Source of the DNA: Candidatus Dormiibacterota bacterium
GTDB taxonomy: Bacteria; Chloroflexota; Dormibacteria; Dormibacterales; Dormibacteraceae
Direction: 5' to 3'
Length of the DNA stretch: 64,000 nucleotides
Assembly (NCBI GenBank): GCA_003139695.1
Contig: PLJM01000012.1
Span: 124,001-188,000, forward strand
Below are positions 33,354-41,622 of the stretch, piece by piece (the first letter of the stretch is position 1; every line of letters begins with the position of its first letter). A program made the position numbers and the translations under genes. The notes under the pieces were generated by a model, which did not search any database, was not told the origin of the DNA, and saw nothing but the letters and a program-made list of their open reading frames with translations.

Positions 33354-33701
33354 CTAGGCGGCCACCTCCAACGGCTTGGGGCCGAGTAGCTCGAGTGCGG
33401 CCAGCACGATCTCCGTCTTGTAGTGCTTCAGGCCGGCCGTGTCGGTCCACGTTCGTGTCCTCAGGCGACCTTCCGCGTACAACAAACGACCTTTCCGCAA
33501 GTACTCGCCGGCGAACTCCGCTCGCTTGCCGAACACGACGAGGTTGTGGAATTCCGTCTCCTCCTTGCCGTTTCCCTCCTCATCCTTCCCTGCATACGTG
33601 TTCGTGGCCAGCCGCAAGTTCGCCACGTACACGCCTTTAGGCGTGGCCTTGACCTCCGGGTCTGCCGCCAGGTTGCCGATCAACTGCACTTTGTTGAGCA
33701 C
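33354..33701 (-). CDS. Short single-stranded DNA-binding protein
   Basis: 115 aa. The OB-fold is complete: MLNKVQLIGNLAADPEVKATP, then TEFHNLVVFGKRAEFAGEYLRKG and LLYAEGRLRTRTW, then a final strand. The glycine-rich linker and acidic DDIPF-type tail of housekeeping SSB are missing; the protein ends ALELLGPKPLEVAA. The start is GTG behind a near-perfect GGAGGTGATC site. Together with M23, TrbL-like and VirB2-like genes upstream, it may serve DNA transfer or uptake rather than replication. Confidence 0.85.
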   Translation of the reverse strand: MLNKVQLIGNLAADPEVKATPKGVYVANLRLATNTYAGKDEEGNGKEETEFHNLVVFGKRAEFAGEYLRKGRLLYAEGRLRTRTWTDTAGLKHYKTEIVLAALELLGPKPLEVAA

Positions 33702-33767
33702 TTCCGATCACCTCCGTTTGATTGACTGCAGCGTAGGTAGGTCGCTTTGTGCTGCCCACCCAGGTTG

Positions 33768-34262
33768 TTAAGACGCGAGCCACGCGACGGGATCGATGGC
33801 GCGGCCGTCGACCTGGACCTCGAAATGGAGGTGGGCGCCAGTCGCCAGGCCAGTCGCCCCAACCGCCCCGACGACCTGGCCCGTCACGACGAGCTCTCCT
33901 TCGTAGACCTCAGCTTTCGACAGGTGGCAGTAGAGCGCTCGAACGTGACTGTCCGACGACACGGCCACATAAAGTCCTGCGCCTCCCGGGTCGAATCCAA
34001 CGCTGGCCGTTCCTGCATCGGCGGCGTGTACCGGGGTGCCCTCGCGCGCCGCCAGGTCGACACCTGTGTGCACGTGATGGCTGGGGCAGTAGGGATCGAA
34101 CGGTTCGAGGACCAATGTCGAGCAGCCGAACGGCTGGGTCATCGCAGCGCCGGGAACGATCGCAGTGAGGGCAAGCTTGTCGTGGCTGGTCACTCTCGAA
34201 GCGCCGACCACCCAGATCAACATCGCGGCGAAGCAGATACCGGTCACGCGCAACCAGCCCAT
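33768..34262 (-). CDS. Membrane-anchored M23 (LytM-type) metallopeptidase
   Basis: 164 aa. One N-terminal membrane helix (residues ~5-22) acts as an anchor or uncleaved signal. The peptidase domain has the zinc motif HTGVD (HxxxD), LYCHLS, and the C-terminal GAHLHFEV (HxH). These enzymes cut peptidoglycan cross-links. The ATG overlaps the stop of the TrbL-like gene. The position next to VirB6- and VirB2-like genes suggests a wall-opening role like that of VirB1 in secretion systems, though VirB1 itself is a transglycosylase. Confidence 0.85.
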   Translation of the reverse strand: MGWLRVTGICFAAMLIWVVGASRVTSHDKLALTAIVPGAAMTQPFGCSTLVLEPFDPYCPSHHVHTGVDLAAREGTPVHAADAGTASVGFDPGGAGLYVAVSSDSHVRALYCHLSKAEVYEGELVVTGQVVGAVGATGLATGAHLHFEVQVDGRAIDPVAWLAS

Positions 34263-35149
34263 CAAGCAGCCTTTGCGATGACGTGCTGCAGTCCGTGCAG
34301 CCCCGAGGTGAGCGCCGACTCCAGCTTGTGCGCCGTCTTCTCGGCGCCGCCCAGCGCCCCTGGCACCTTGAACACGATCAGCAATGACGCGAGGGCGAAT
34401 AGGTGGTGAACTGGCGTGTGTCCTCCATTCTCGAGACCGAATCCGATTGCGAGCACGAACAGCTGGGCAGGCTGCATCAGGAGGTTTGTCACGAATAAGG
34501 AAGCCCACTGCTTGGCCAGGTAATGCGTGTCCGGCAACGTGAACAGCAAGCCGGCGATGGGTGCGGTGATCGCCAGAACGATGAGGATCGCGTACCGGAC
34601 GAGGTAGGCGACGGCGAGAACGTCGTAGCCGGCCACCAGCGCCCCGGTCGTGATGAACTGCCAGATCCCGTGCGTCTGGTCGAGGCGATAGTTGTCCCAC
34701 CACGTATTCCAGTTGGGGATGGTGCCGAAGCTTTGTATCGCGTCACACGCGACATTGCTCGCGTGGACGGCGAGCTGGAACAAAGGCAGCGAAAAATTGA
34801 TTAGGAGGGTTCCCATCAACAGCCGCGGAAGGAGGGCCCGGACGGTGTACTGAGTTTTAACGCCGTGGCCCCACATGAGCTTGTAGCAAGCCACAACCAC
34901 GACGAGGACCAGGGCCGAGTCGGCCACCAGTTGTACCGCGGGCTCGAAGCGGTGAATCGTAACGTTGGAGATGAAGTCCTTTCCGGTTTCGAAGTCGGTG
35001 GTGTGCAAGATGAAACCGAACCAGACCTTGAGCAGCAGGCCGAGGCTGTCTTGCAGGAGTGACGCAAGGACCTTCTCGGGGTGGACCAACGGCCACAGCA
35101 CATCTCGTAACTGCCCGACGGCCTGAACGAGCGACGGGATCCAATCCAT
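34262..35149 (-). CDS. TrbL/VirB6-like polytopic membrane protein
   Basis: 295 aa with about six membrane segments: residues ~30-50, 78-98, 105-128, 165-190, 195-215 and 225-250. The N-terminal polar region, the early amphipathic helix (SLVQAVGQLRDVLWPLVHPE), the central LVRYAILIVLAITAPIAGLLFTLP and the polar C-terminal tail fit the TrbL/VirB6 pattern of type IV secretion inner-membrane proteins. The gene lies four bases after the pilin-like gene and overlaps the M23 gene. No VirB4, VirD4 or relaxase is in the window. Confidence 0.6.
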   Translation of the reverse strand: MDWIPSLVQAVGQLRDVLWPLVHPEKVLASLLQDSLGLLLKVWFGFILHTTDFETGKDFISNVTIHRFEPAVQLVADSALVLVVVVACYKLMWGHGVKTQYTVRALLPRLLMGTLLINFSLPLFQLAVHASNVACDAIQSFGTIPNWNTWWDNYRLDQTHGIWQFITTGALVAGYDVLAVAYLVRYAILIVLAITAPIAGLLFTLPDTHYLAKQWASLFVTNLLMQPAQLFVLAIGFGLENGGHTPVHHLFALASLLIVFKVPGALGGAEKTAHKLESALTSGLHGLQHVIAKAA

Positions 35150-35153
35150 TTTG

Positions 35154-35420
35154 TCAGTGGGTTGACGTCGGTACGGAGCTGGTCAGGATGGTCACCAGCG
35201 CGCCCGCCACCTCAACACCGATGGTCCCGACAACAATTCGCTGGATCCATTGCTTGGCCTCCAGCGCGGACTTCGCCTCCACCGAGGTGATCTTCCATAG
35301 GAACGCAAAAATGAAGGCCAAGGCGCCAACGGATCCGACGAGAGCTTGACCGATGTGCGTCCAGTTCAGGATCAAGTTGGTGATCGGCGTGACGTCAGGT
35401 GTACCCGATAGAAAAAGCAT
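35154..35420 (-). CDS. VirB2/TrbC-like small two-helix protein
   Basis: 88 aa with hydrophobic helices at ~23-45 (IGQALVGSVGALAFIFAFLW) and ~60-82 (RIVVGTIGVEVAGALVTILT), separated by the charged loop SVEAKSALEAKQW. This is the shape of VirB2-type pilins after signal removal, though the N-terminus is not an obvious cleavable signal peptide. The start ATG has an ideal GGAGGT site that is buried in a hairpin (35425-35449). It is the first gene of the four-gene minus-strand set. Confidence 0.5.
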   Translation of the reverse strand: MLFLSGTPDVTPITNLILNWTHIGQALVGSVGALAFIFAFLWKITSVEAKSALEAKQWIQRIVVGTIGVEVAGALVTILTSSVPTSTH

Positions 35421-35424
35421 GTTG

Positions 35425-35449
35425 ACCTCCAGCGTTTTGCGCCGGAGGT
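35425..35449 (-). promoter_or_regulatory. Hairpin that sequesters the ribosome binding site of the VirB2-like gene
   Basis: On the transcript, ACCUCCGGCG pairs with CGCUGGAGGU around a CAAAA loop: ten pairs including one G-U. The right arm contains the GGAGGU Shine-Dalgarno sequence, four bases before the AUG. When folded, translation should be blocked. Confidence 0.55.
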
Positions 35450-35665
35450 TAGGGGCCCAGCGAGCCGATAGGAACCCTGGCCGTTAAGAGCTGGTAGGCA
35501 ATCGAGGAGGCTCAGCTGACATAGATAACGCCACCAATGAGCGCGAATGCTGTGCCTCGCGCGACGGACCGCCAAGGGCGCGGCTGATGACGCCGGCCCA
35601 GGTCTGAACCACCGCACGAACGCCGGCCGGCCAAGAAACGGCGCCAATGGACTTAACCTTGATCT
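35450..35665. other. Divergent intergenic region between the VirB2-like and LigD ligase genes
   Basis: About 215 bp holding the start regions of two divergent units. TAACCT six bases before the GTG at 35666 is the only -10-like box I can place. No repeats or coding frame can be supported. Confidence 0.4.
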
Positions 35666-37099
35666 GTGGCGAAAAAACTCGCCGAATACGAGGCGAAGCG
35701 CGATTTCAAGCAGACTCCTGAACCCGGCGCCAAGGTCCCCCGCAAGGAGACTAAGGCGTCGCGGTTCGTGGTCCAGGAGCACCACGCGCGAAGTCTGCAC
35801 TGGGACTTCCGGCTCGAGCGCTATGGAGTGCTTGTCTCCTGGGCTGTGCCGAAAGGGGTCCCGGCCGACCCAAAGAAGAACCACCTTGCCGTCCACGTCG
35901 AGGACCACCCGGTCAGCTACATCGACTTCGCCGGCGAGATTCCGGCGGGGGAGTATGGCGGGGGCCAGGTCTCGATCTGGGACCGGGGCACTTACGAGAC
36001 GGAGAAGTGGTCCGACCGTGAGGTGATGGTGGTCCTGCACGGCAAGCGCTTGCAGGGTCGCTACGTGCTCTTCCGAACCAACGGCAAGAACTGGATGATC
36101 CATCGCATGGATCCGCCCCTGGATCCCGAGCGTAAGCCGATGCCGGAGCGCATCGAGCCGATGATGGCCAAGCTCGCCACGGCGATCCCCAAGCCGGAGT
36201 CCCCCTGGGGGTTTGAGTTCAAGTGGGACGGTATCCGCGCCCTCGCTTACGTCGAGGGCGGACGGGTGAGGCTCATGAGTCGCAGCGGCGAGGACGTGAC
36301 CCCTCGATATCCCGAGATCCACGCGATGGGCCGGGCGCTTGGTTCAAGTGAGGTCATCCTCGATGGCGAGGTGGTCGCCCTCGACGAAAAAGGACGGCCG
36401 AGCTTCGAGGAGATCCAGCAGCGGATGGGACTGACGTCGGAGTCCGAGGTCCGCCGCAAGATGAAGCTCGTCCCGGTGACCTACATGATTTTCGACCTGC
36501 TCTGGCGGGACGGCCATTCGCTTCTCACCTACCCCTACGCGGAGCGGCGGCGTCTCCTGGCCGAGCTCAAGCTGTCAGGCGCCTCGTGGCAGACCCCACC
36601 CTGGGAGAAAGGCGGCGGGCAGGCGATGCTCGAGGCGAGCGCGAAGTCTGGGCTGGAAGGCGTGATGGCGAAGAAGCTGGACTCACGTTACGAGCCTGGC
36701 CGTCGCAGCGGCGCGTGGCTCAAGGTGAAGAATCGGAACCGCCAGGAGCTGGTCATCGGGGGCTGGCTCGAGGGTGAGGGCAAGCGCCGCGGCTATCCTG
36801 GTGCGTTGCTGGTCGGCTACTACGACAAGGACAAGAAGTTTGTATATGCCGGAAAGGTCGGCACCGGTTTCAGCGACGCGATGCTCGAGAAGCTGGCCGC
36901 GCTGATGAAACCCCTGGAGCAGGCGAAGAGCCCATTTGATGTCGGCTCGCCTCCAAAAGCCTCGCGTTTCGTGGAGCCCAAGCTGGTGGCGGAGTTCGAG
37001 TTCGTGGAGTGGACACGGTCCGGCCAGCTGCGCACACCTTCGTTCAAGGGTTTGCGCGCCGACAAGCCGGCAAGCAAGGTGGTGCGCGAAGGTGGCTAA
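35666..37099 (+). CDS. ligD: LigD-type 3'-phosphoesterase / ATP-dependent DNA ligase
   Basis: 477 aa from a GTG. Residues ~30-145 are the phosphoesterase domain, with EHHARSLHWDFRLE (His40, His45, Asp47, Arg49) and HVEDHP (His81), matching the metal and phosphate ligands of LigD PE. Residues ~165-460 are the ligase: motif I FKWDGIRA with adenylated Lys186, then VILDGEVVA, EGVMAKKLDS and WLKVK. It seals nicks and trims 3' ends in bacterial non-homologous end joining. The polymerase part of LigD is a separate gene that overlaps this stop. No Ku gene is seen. Confidence 0.9.
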   Translation: MAKKLAEYEAKRDFKQTPEPGAKVPRKETKASRFVVQEHHARSLHWDFRLERYGVLVSWAVPKGVPADPKKNHLAVHVEDHPVSYIDFAGEIPAGEYGGGQVSIWDRGTYETEKWSDREVMVVLHGKRLQGRYVLFRTNGKNWMIHRMDPPLDPERKPMPERIEPMMAKLATAIPKPESPWGFEFKWDGIRALAYVEGGRVRLMSRSGEDVTPRYPEIHAMGRALGSSEVILDGEVVALDEKGRPSFEEIQQRMGLTSESEVRRKMKLVPVTYMIFDLLWRDGHSLLTYPYAERRRLLAELKLSGASWQTPPWEKGGGQAMLEASAKSGLEGVMAKKLDSRYEPGRRSGAWLKVKNRNRQELVIGGWLEGEGKRRGYPGALLVGYYDKDKKFVYAGKVGTGFSDAMLEKLAALMKPLEQAKSPFDVGSPPKASRFVEPKLVAEFEFVEWTRSGQLRTPSFKGLRADKPASKVVREGG

Positions 37100-38099
37100 G
37101 GAAACGGCGGTCGAGGTCAAGATCGAGGACCGCGTTCTCAAGCTCACCAACCTCGAGAAAGTCCTGTACCCCGAGGTCGGATTCACCAAGGCGCAGGTCA
37201 TCGATTACTACACGCGGATGGCGCCGGCGATCCTCCCACACACCCGTGACCACCCACTGACGCTCAAGCGGTATCCCAATGGGGTCGACGCGGAGTTCTT
37301 CTATGAGAAGAACTGCCCCAAGCATCGTCCGCCCTGGGTCGCGACGGCAACTGTGTGGAGCGGGGGCAACAACCGCGACATGTACTACTGCCTGTGCAAC
37401 GACCTGCCGACGCTGGTGTGGCTGGGCAACCTGGCCACCCTCGAGTTCCACACCTCGCTGTCATTGGCCAGCAATCTTCCGGAGCCGCGCACGATGGTCT
37501 TCGACCTGGACCCAGGGCCGCCGGCGACGATCGTCGAGTGCTGCAGGATCGGCCTCATGCTGCGGGATCTTTTCGCGGAGCACGGGCTCGAGAGTTGCGC
37601 GAAAACCTCCGGCTCAAAAGGGCTGCAACTTTACGTTCCGCTTAACACGAAGGTCACGTATGTCGAGACGAAGGTCGTGTCGAAAGGGCTGGCCCAGCTG
37701 TTCGAGGAACGCCACCCGGAGCTCGTGGTCCACAAGCAGCTCAAAGAGCTGAGAACGGGCCGCGTGCTGATCGACTGGAGCCAGAACGACCAGTACAAGA
37801 CGACAGTCAACGTCTATTCGCTGCGGGCTCGCCAGCGCCCCACGGTGTCGACCCCGGTGTCCTGGGCCGAGGTTGAGAAATGCTTCAAGGCCGGCGACCC
37901 GAGCCTCCTGGTCTTCGATTCCGACCAGGTCCTGGCCAGGGTGGCGAAGCAAGGCGACCTGTTTGAGCCAGTGATCAAGAAGAAGCAAAAGCTGCCCAAG
38001 TCGCTCGTCGAGGCGACTGGGGGAGCCGATGCGCTCGAGAAGATGGCCAACCGCCGTCACAGCACCGGGGGACGGTTCCGCAAGCCACCGGAGAAGTGA
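37092..38099 (+). CDS. LigD-type polymerase/primase
   Basis: 335 aa from the GTG at 37092, overlapping the ligase stop by 8 bp. The fold is archaeo-eukaryotic primase-like: LTNLEKVLYPEVGFTKAQVI, HPLTLKRYPNGVDAEFFYEKN, catalytic MVFDLDPG with Asp138 and Asp140, TSGSKGLQLYVPL, and VLIDWSQN with the third acidic residue. It adds nucleotides or ribonucleotides to gaps during end joining. Together with the previous gene it makes up the three LigD activities as two polypeptides. Confidence 0.9.
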   Translation: MAKETAVEVKIEDRVLKLTNLEKVLYPEVGFTKAQVIDYYTRMAPAILPHTRDHPLTLKRYPNGVDAEFFYEKNCPKHRPPWVATATVWSGGNNRDMYYCLCNDLPTLVWLGNLATLEFHTSLSLASNLPEPRTMVFDLDPGPPATIVECCRIGLMLRDLFAEHGLESCAKTSGSKGLQLYVPLNTKVTYVETKVVSKGLAQLFEERHPELVVHKQLKELRTGRVLIDWSQNDQYKTTVNVYSLRARQRPTVSTPVSWAEVEKCFKAGDPSLLVFDSDQVLARVAKQGDLFEPVIKKKQKLPKSLVEATGGADALEKMANRRHSTGGRFRKPPEK

Positions 38100-39382
38100 C
38101 CCGCCCCCGAGTCGTGATCGCAGGTGCGGGCTTTGGCGGTCTCACCTGCGCCAGGGCGCTGAAGCGTGCAGCCGTCGACGTGCTGATCGTCGACCGCAAC
38201 AACTACCACCTGTTCACGCCACTGCTGTACCAGGTGGCCTCGGCCCTGCTGGATCCCGGTGAGATTGCGCGACCGGTTCGCTCGCTGATCCGGCCGCTCG
38301 CCAACGCCGATTTCAAGCAGGCGGAGGTGACCGGGGCCGACCTCGATGGGCGAAGGCTGCTCACGGATCGTGGCGAGATCCCATACGACTACCTCGTTCT
38401 GGCCACTGGCAGCCAGAGTGACTACTTCGGCAACGCGTCGCTCGCCCGGCACGCCTACGGCCTCAAAGATCTCGAGGAGGGGCTTGCGTTGCGCAACCGC
38501 ATCCTTTCGCAGTTCGAATCCTCACGCTGGGCGACCGACGCTGAGCAAAGGCGCGTCCTGTTGACGTTCGCCGTGGTGGGCGCCGGGCCCACTGGCGTCG
38601 AGCTCGCAGGTTCGCTGGTTGAGCTGATCCACCTCGTGCTGCGCAAGGATTACCGAGACCTCGATCTTGGCGAGGTGCGTGTGCTTCTCTTGGAAGCGGC
38701 CGCTGCCCCCCTGGGCACATTCGTGCCCACCCTCCGCGAGGCGGCGCGAAAGTCGCTCGAGAAAAAAGGCGTCGAGCTCATGCTGGGTGCGAAGGTCGAA
38801 TCAGTCGATGAAAGTTCGATAAAGCTGGTGGGCGGCACCCAGATCGCTGCCGGCACCGTTGTCTGGACAGCCGGCGTGCGTGCCTCCGACCTGGGCCAAG
38901 GCCTCGGAATCGAGCTTGGGCGGCAGTCGCGAGTCAAGGTCGAACCGACCCTTCAGGTGCCCGGCCACCCCGCTGCATTCGTCATCGGCGACCTCGCCGG
39001 GGCCTCCGTCGAGGGAGCGACGCTGCCCATGCTCATCCCCGTCGCGATGCAAGAGGGCAAGCAGGTCGCGGCGACAATAGCCGAGCTCGTCCGCAACGGC
39101 GGGGCGAAAGTCTTCCGCTACAAGGATCCCGGCATCATGGCCACGATCGGGCGTAACTCGGCGGTCGCGGAGCTCGGCGCGGTCAGGCTTTCGGGATTCG
39201 CAGGGTGGCTGATGTGGCTCGGCGTGCATCTCGTGAACGTGATCAGCTTTCGCAGCCGCCTCATCGTGCTGGTCAACTGGGCGTGGGATTACCTGTTTTA
39301 CGACCGTCCAGTCCGGTTGATCCTGCGCGCCAGGGACGGGGGAGGCGACCGGACGTCACAAACTGGCCCGATGCGGGGCTGA
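38096..39382 (+). CDS. Type II NADH dehydrogenase (NDH-2)-like flavoprotein
   Basis: 428 aa; the GTG overlaps the previous stop. The FAD motif is VVIAGAGFGGLTCARALK, the quinone-site-adjacent NNYHLFTPLLYQVASALL is diagnostic of NDH-2, and the NADH motif FAVVGAGPTGVELAGSL and PAAFVIGDLAGAS follow. A C-terminal hydrophobic/amphipathic region (GFAGWLMWLGVHLVNVISF) should attach it to the inner membrane. It oxidises NADH and reduces quinone without pumping protons. Cotranscription with ligD genes is probably incidental. Confidence 0.88.
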   Translation: MTRPRVVIAGAGFGGLTCARALKRAAVDVLIVDRNNYHLFTPLLYQVASALLDPGEIARPVRSLIRPLANADFKQAEVTGADLDGRRLLTDRGEIPYDYLVLATGSQSDYFGNASLARHAYGLKDLEEGLALRNRILSQFESSRWATDAEQRRVLLTFAVVGAGPTGVELAGSLVELIHLVLRKDYRDLDLGEVRVLLLEAAAAPLGTFVPTLREAARKSLEKKGVELMLGAKVESVDESSIKLVGGTQIAAGTVVWTAGVRASDLGQGLGIELGRQSRVKVEPTLQVPGHPAAFVIGDLAGASVEGATLPMLIPVAMQEGKQVAATIAELVRNGGAKVFRYKDPGIMATIGRNSAVAELGAVRLSGFAGWLMWLGVHLVNVISFRSRLIVLVNWAWDYLFYDRPVRLILRARDGGGDRTSQTGPMRG

Positions 39383-39391
39383 TAGTTTGAG

Positions 39392-40087
39392 GTGATAAGG
39401 CCCAGAGCCACGCTGCTCGCCGCCCTGGCGGTGATTTCGATGGCCCTCAACGGATGCGGCGGCCTGCAGGCCGAGGACCCCGGGCAGGTCCTGCGAGAAG
39501 GGGGCGCCGCGATGGCGAAGCTGAACACGGTGAGCGCAACACTGACGTTCACCAAGGGCACCGTCTCGTTCCAGGGCTACGCGCTCACGTCGGCCACCGC
39601 TGCGGTTCGCCTGCCGGACAGCGACACCATCTACAAGGTCAAGTACCAGGACCTCCTGATCGGCCTGGAGGTGGTGATCACCGGCGGTCACGTCTACCTG
39701 CGCCCGCCGTTTTCCGGGTTCACCGAGGTGACTGGGAAAACTGCTGCGGAAGTTCCTGACCTGGCGAAGCTGTTCGATGCAACGACCGGCCTGCCGGCCA
39801 TGATCCCGGCCGGGCATAACCTCACCTACATCGGAACCGAGAAGGTGGCAGAGGTCGACTCTCGCAAGATCGGGGCGATTTACAGCGCTGCCCAGATCGC
39901 GAAGCTGCTGCCCCAGCTCAGCTCAACGGGCGATGTCACCGCCTCCATCTGGGTCGGCGGCTCTGACCACCTTATTCGCAAAGCCGTCCTGAGCGGCCCG
40001 TTTGGGGACGGAGGCGCCGCCAGCACCGTCGAGATCGACCTGAGCGGATTCAACGCGCCTGTCGCGATCGCCTCGCCCACACCCTGA
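39392..40087 (+). CDS. LppX/LprG-like lipoprotein
   Basis: 231 aa. A lipoprotein signal peptide ends at MALNGC, with the acylated Cys at residue 22. The mature part fits the LppX_LprAFG fold: LREGGAAMAKLNTVSATLTFTKG, then YKVKYQDLLIGLEVVI and DVTASIWVGGSDHLIRKAVLSG. Members have a hydrophobic pocket and carry lipids or lipoglycans across the envelope in mycobacteria. The gene directly precedes an MFS transporter (5 bp), the same order as lprG-p55. The start is GTG. Confidence 0.8.
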   Translation: MIRPRATLLAALAVISMALNGCGGLQAEDPGQVLREGGAAMAKLNTVSATLTFTKGTVSFQGYALTSATAAVRLPDSDTIYKVKYQDLLIGLEVVITGGHVYLRPPFSGFTEVTGKTAAEVPDLAKLFDATTGLPAMIPAGHNLTYIGTEKVAEVDSRKIGAIYSAAQIAKLLPQLSSTGDVTASIWVGGSDHLIRKAVLSGPFGDGGAASTVEIDLSGFNAPVAIASPTP

Positions 40088-40092
40088 TCCGA

Positions 40093-41622
40093 GTGAGAGA
40101 GACCCGATCCGCGCGCGGCATCCTGCTGGGACTGGCCGGGGCCGGGCTATTCGTGGCTGCGCTCGACGCTTACCTCGTCGTGACGTTGCTGCCGGCGATG
40201 CTCACCGACATCGGCCTCACCATCGAACGCTTCGAGCAGGCAACCCCGATCGTCACCGGCTTTCTTTGCGGATATGTGATCGCGCTGCCCTTGCTGGGCG
40301 CCTACTCCGATATTCGAGGCCGCGCTTCGGTCTATGCGCTCTGTGTCGTCGTTTTTGCGGCGGGGTCGGTGGTGACTGCCACTGCAGGCTCATTGCCCTG
40401 GCTCGTCGCGGGCCGCGTGCTGCAAGGCCTGGGCGGCGGCGGCCTGGTGCCGTTGACACTCGCGCTGGCAGCAGACCTGTATAGCGGTCGTGCGCGCACA
40501 GTAGCGCTCGGCGCAGTTTCCGGGCTACAGGAGGCGGGCAGCGTCCTGGGGCCAATTTATGGCGCCACCCTCGCCTCGACCGCCTCGGCAATCGGCGGGT
40601 GGCGTTTTGTGTTCTGGCTGAACGTGCCGCTGGCGGCCGTCTGCGCTGCGGGACTGCTGGTGGCCAGCCGCGACAAGGGAAATCGCACGTTGCCGCTCGA
40701 CCCGATGGTTGACGGGCCGGCCCGGACATTCGACTGGAAGAGCGCCGGCCTGCTCGGACTTGGGCTTGGGCTGCTGGTGGTCGCCCTCTACCCCGACGAC
40801 CCCGCCCATCGCGCCACGAGCGGCCTGTTCATCCCGATCGGGCTCCTTAGCTTGCTCGTCCTGGCGCTGTATGGGTGGCGCCAGCTCCGCACGCTCGAGC
40901 CGTTGGTCCCGCGCCAGCTGCTCCGCAGCCCGCGATTCGCCGGCGTCGCGGCTGCCAACCTGCTGATCGGAGCAGCGCTCATGGTGGCCCTGGTGGACGT
41001 GCCGATTCTTGGGCGGCTCGTCTTCAATCTCGACCAGCTGGCGGCCGGCTTGCTGCTCACCCAGTTTCTGGTCGGGGTGCCGGTGGGCGCGATCGTCGGC
41101 GGTGTCCTGGCCGGGCGCCTGGGAACCCGTTGGACGGCTGTTCTCGGCACGCTACTGGCGGCTGCCGCCTTCATTCAGATGTCCAACTGGCAGGCCGGAG
41201 AGCTCGCCGCGCGCGTCGGTCCGTTCAGGACGGCCGACCTGGCATTAGGAGCATGTGGCCTCGGGTTTGGAATCGTGATCGCACCACTGGCCGCCACAGT
41301 CCTGGAGCTCACGAGGGCGGAGCACCACGGCCTCGCCTCGAGCCTGGTGGTCCTGGCACGCGTGATGGGCATGCTCGTCGGGTTGTCTGCGCTGACCGCT
41401 TTCGGGCTTTTCCGCTTTCGTCAGATCCTGGGCACGCCGCAGCTCACAGACCCTGACGTGCGCGCGCGGATCGAGCATCTCGGCCGCCTCGTCGCGGCGG
41501 CGTTTCTTCAGGAATACCGCGAGATCTTCACCATCGCGGCGGCCCTGTGCATCCTGGCCGCGGTTGTCGTTGTCACCACGATCAGGCGGGAGCCGCTCAC
41601 ACCTTCCTTGCAACCGCAATGA
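40093..41622 (+). CDS. MFS transporter, P55/DHA2-like
   Basis: 509 aa with about 14 predicted helices, the DHA2 layout. Motif A is GAYSDIRGRASVYAL after helix 2, and motif C-like GLQEAGSVLGPIYGATLAS lies in helix 5, typical of drug:H+ antiporters. The N-terminal ALDAYLVVTLLPAML is the usual D1 motif region. Adjacent to an LprG-like lipoprotein, it may export lipids or drugs together with it. It overlaps the 3' end of the convergent methyltransferase by 26 bp. Confidence 0.85.
   Translation: MRETRSARGILLGLAGAGLFVAALDAYLVVTLLPAMLTDIGLTIERFEQATPIVTGFLCGYVIALPLLGAYSDIRGRASVYALCVVVFAAGSVVTATAGSLPWLVAGRVLQGLGGGGLVPLTLALAADLYSGRARTVALGAVSGLQEAGSVLGPIYGATLASTASAIGGWRFVFWLNVPLAAVCAAGLLVASRDKGNRTLPLDPMVDGPARTFDWKSAGLLGLGLGLLVVALYPDDPAHRATSGLFIPIGLLSLLVLALYGWRQLRTLEPLVPRQLLRSPRFAGVAAANLLIGAALMVALVDVPILGRLVFNLDQLAAGLLLTQFLVGVPVGAIVGGVLAGRLGTRWTAVLGTLLAAAAFIQMSNWQAGELAARVGPFRTADLALGACGLGFGIVIAPLAATVLELTRAEHHGLASSLVVLARVMGMLVGLSALTAFGLFRFRQILGTPQLTDPDVRARIEHLGRLVAAAFLQEYREIFTIAAALCILAAVVVVTTIRREPLTPSLQPQ

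Noticed and set aside
33354..35420. A complete conjugative element or integrated plasmid
   Set aside because: There is no relaxase, coupling protein, VirB4 ATPase, integrase, attachment repeats or composition shift. Only the four small genes can be supported.
35372..36322. 316-codon minus-strand frame over the LigD phosphoesterase/ligase gene
   Set aside because: It is a shadow of the ligase gene. It would also overlap the VirB2-like gene, and no domain is recognisable.
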